This document shows, one piece after another, positions 40,040 through 41,380 of a stretch of 41,380 bases of DNA. Location: contig VERJ01000013.1 in NCBI GenBank assembly GCA_018882795.1, positions 1 through 41,380 of the forward strand. The letters are read 5' to 3'. A program made the position numbers and the translations under genes. The notes under the pieces are model-generated. The model searched no databases, was not told the DNA's origin, and saw only the letters and a list, made by a program, of their open reading frames with translations. Source of the DNA: Burkholderiaceae bacterium (GTDB lineage: Bacteria > Pseudomonadota > Gammaproteobacteria > Burkholderiales > Burkholderiaceae_A). How positions within the stretch are numbered: position 1 is the first letter of the stretch; each line of letters begins with the position of its first letter.

Positions 40040-41380
40040 CCCGACGCAGCTCGATGGCCTCGGCCACATGGGCCGGTTCAATTCGGGATGTAGCATCAAG
40101 ATCCGCAATTGTTCTGGCCACCCGCAGCACACGATGCCATGCGCGGGCACTCCAGCCCCATCGGCCTGCTGCACGCAGCATCAGCTGCTCGGCAGCGGGC
40201 TCCAGGCTTGCATGCTGTAGCAGAGGTGTTGGCCCGAGCCTGGCGTTTGCGCATGACTGCCGTGCAAGCTGTTTCTCCCTGGCCTGGCCCACCCATCGGG
40301 CAAGTGATTCGGTGGTCTGATCTGGGTCGGAATCCAGCCCTGCGGACTCAGAAAGATCCGCTGCCATTGGCGCCTCAAGCTGAATGACCATGTCGAAACG
40401 ATCCATCAGCGGGCCAGAGATTCGGGAGCGATAGCGCAAGACGCGATCGGGACTGCACCGACAGGGCCTACGTGCACGTCGTACGCCAAAGTAGCCACAG
40501 GGGCAGGGGTTCATGGCCGCTATCAGCATGACATCAGCAGGAAAGCTCACCCGATCGCGGACCCGGGCAATACTGACCTCGGCCCTCTCCAGGGGTTCGC
40601 GCAGACTCTCCAGGGCATCACGCGGGAACTCAGGCAGCTCATCCAGAAAGAGCAGCCCATGGTGGGCCAGCGAGACCTCGCCGGGCCGCACCGGCTGGCC
40701 ACCGCCAATCATGGCGCGGGAAGAAATGCTGTGATGGGGGGCACGATAGGGGGCTTTCTGCCAGCCTGCGAGATCAATGCCACCCGAGAGGCTTTGAATC
40801 GCAGCAAGGGTGCAGGCCTGCTGATGGGTCAAGGGAGGCAATAGGCCCGCAATCCGGGAGGCAATCATGGATTTGCCGATGCCGGGTGGGCCCAGCATCA
40901 GCAGATTGTGATGGCCTGCCGCAGCAATCAGCGCCGCACGCTTGGCAAAGCCCTGGCCCCGAATCTCGGACCAGTCCTCCTGGGATTCTGATTCAAGGGG
41001 CCGCACTGGCAGGACCTGGGGAGTCATGAGGGGTTCGCGGGATTTCAGATGCAGGGCCACCTGCCGCAGACTGGCTGCAAAACGCAGATGATCGGAGCCG
41101 ATGAGCGAGGCCTCGGCCTGGTTTTCCAACGGCAGCACCAGGCACTGACCGCTCTGCTGATGCCGGACAAAGCCTGCAGCCATAGCAAAGGCGCCACGAA
41201 TAGGCAGAAGTTGGCCAGTCAGAGAGAGCTCTCCAACAAAGATCAGATCCCGCAGCGCAACGGCCAGATCCGGTGACCGCAGCTGGCCGCTGGCTACAAG
41301 AATGGCCACGGCGATCGCCAGATCAAAACGGCCGGAGTCTTTTGGCAGATCGGCTGGCGCCAGATTGACGGTGATGCGAC
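39993..41380 (-). CDS. comM: ComM/YifB Mg-chelatase-like AAA+ ATPase (5' end outside window)
   Basis: AAA+ helicase-like protein that promotes branch migration during natural transformation. The frame is open to the last base: before the GTG at 41309 it reads ...VNLAPADLPKDSGRFDLAIA, which is family sequence, so the start lies beyond 41380 and 461 residues are visible. It has an N-terminal Lon-type domain (ASGQL, FVGELSLTGQLLPIRG), Walker A GPPGIGKSM, Walker B LLFLDELPEF, the NPCPCGYFG loop, a zinc-type CRCS stretch, and the sensor region SGPLMDRFD. The C-terminal helical domain is complete. About 40-50 N-terminal residues are missing. Confidence 0.95.
   Translation of the reverse strand, partial: RITVNLAPADLPKDSGRFDLAIAVAILVASGQLRSPDLAVALRDLIFVGELSLTGQLLPIRGAFAMAAGFVRHQQSGQCLVLPLENQAEASLIGSDHLRFAASLRQVALHLKSREPLMTPQVLPVRPLESESQEDWSEIRGQGFAKRAALIAAAGHHNLLMLGPPGIGKSMIASRIAGLLPPLTHQQACTLAAIQSLSGGIDLAGWQKAPYRAPHHSISSRAMIGGGQPVRPGEVSLAHHGLLFLDELPEFPRDALESLREPLERAEVSIARVRDRVSFPADVMLIAAMNPCPCGYFGVRRARRPCRCSPDRVLRYRSRISGPLMDRFDMVIQLEAPMAADLSESAGLDSDPDQTTESLARWVGQAREKQLARQSCANARLGPTPLLQHASLEPAAEQLMLRAAGRWGWSARAWHRVLRVARTIADLDATSRIEPAHVAEAIELRRAIDIEPDWSASESAR

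Overview
The window is a 41.4 kb piece of a betaproteobacterial (Burkholderiales-type) chromosome. The evidence is gene content and order: ahcY-metF, a divergent mreBCD-mrdA-rodA / gatCAB pair, midA-folM-folB-ttcA-ubiB, cobalamin-dependent metH, a DUF1840 protein and comM. Almost everything is housekeeping. I see no rRNA, tRNA, CRISPR array, prophage, transposase or recognisable accessory island, and no defence system.

Layout. 1-2018: methionine and folate one-carbon genes (3' end of ahcY, metF, 5-formyl-THF cyclo-ligase on the minus strand). 2059-6257 (+): soluble lytic transglycosylase, an NDUFA9-like SDR protein and a CCA-adding enzyme. 6247-7464 (-): MidA-like methyltransferase. 7463-11191 (+): folM, folB, ttcA, ubiB. 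11285-16418 (+): a sodium:solute symporter coupled to glmU, then glmS and a UspA protein, behind the clearest promoter in the window (TATAAT at 11234-11239). 16393-17679 (-): ampG. 17701-18570 (+): M48 peptidase. 18581-18725: an inverted-repeat element in the only gap longer than 100 bp. 18733-19422 (-): pyrE. 19443-20240 (+): exonuclease III. 20267-29665 (-): a nine-gene co-directional block, in transcription order mreB, mreC, mreD, mrdA, rodA, aceK, a GMC oxidoreductase and an orphan PIN protein at its end. 29726-37834 (+): gatCAB, an MBL-fold hydrolase and metH. 37831-38163 (-): DUF1840. 38179-40039 (+): a lipoprotein and an MFS transporter. 39993-41380 (-): comM, cut by the window edge.

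How the genes work together. Three themes recur. (i) One-carbon and methyl metabolism: AhcY recycles S-adenosylhomocysteine, MetF supplies 5-methyl-THF, MetH remakes methionine, and the cyclo-ligase, FolM and FolB feed the folate pool. (ii) Envelope growth: GlmS and GlmU make UDP-GlcNAc, MreBCD/PBP2/RodA form the elongation machine, and Slt and AmpG release and recover muropeptides. (iii) tRNA: Cca, TtcA and GatCAB.

The genome is extremely compact. Five of seven convergent gene pairs overlap at their 3' ends, most divergent pairs are separated by 60 bp or less, and many same-strand neighbours overlap by 4-17 bp. The points most worth a second look are the structured inverted-repeat element at 18581-18725, a Cca protein that has lost its HD-domain metal-binding residues, candidate leaderless starts at metH and at the lipoprotein gene, the symporter-glmU coupling, and the aceK-GMC-PIN tail on the cell-shape operon. 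I found no convincing undescribed multi-gene system.
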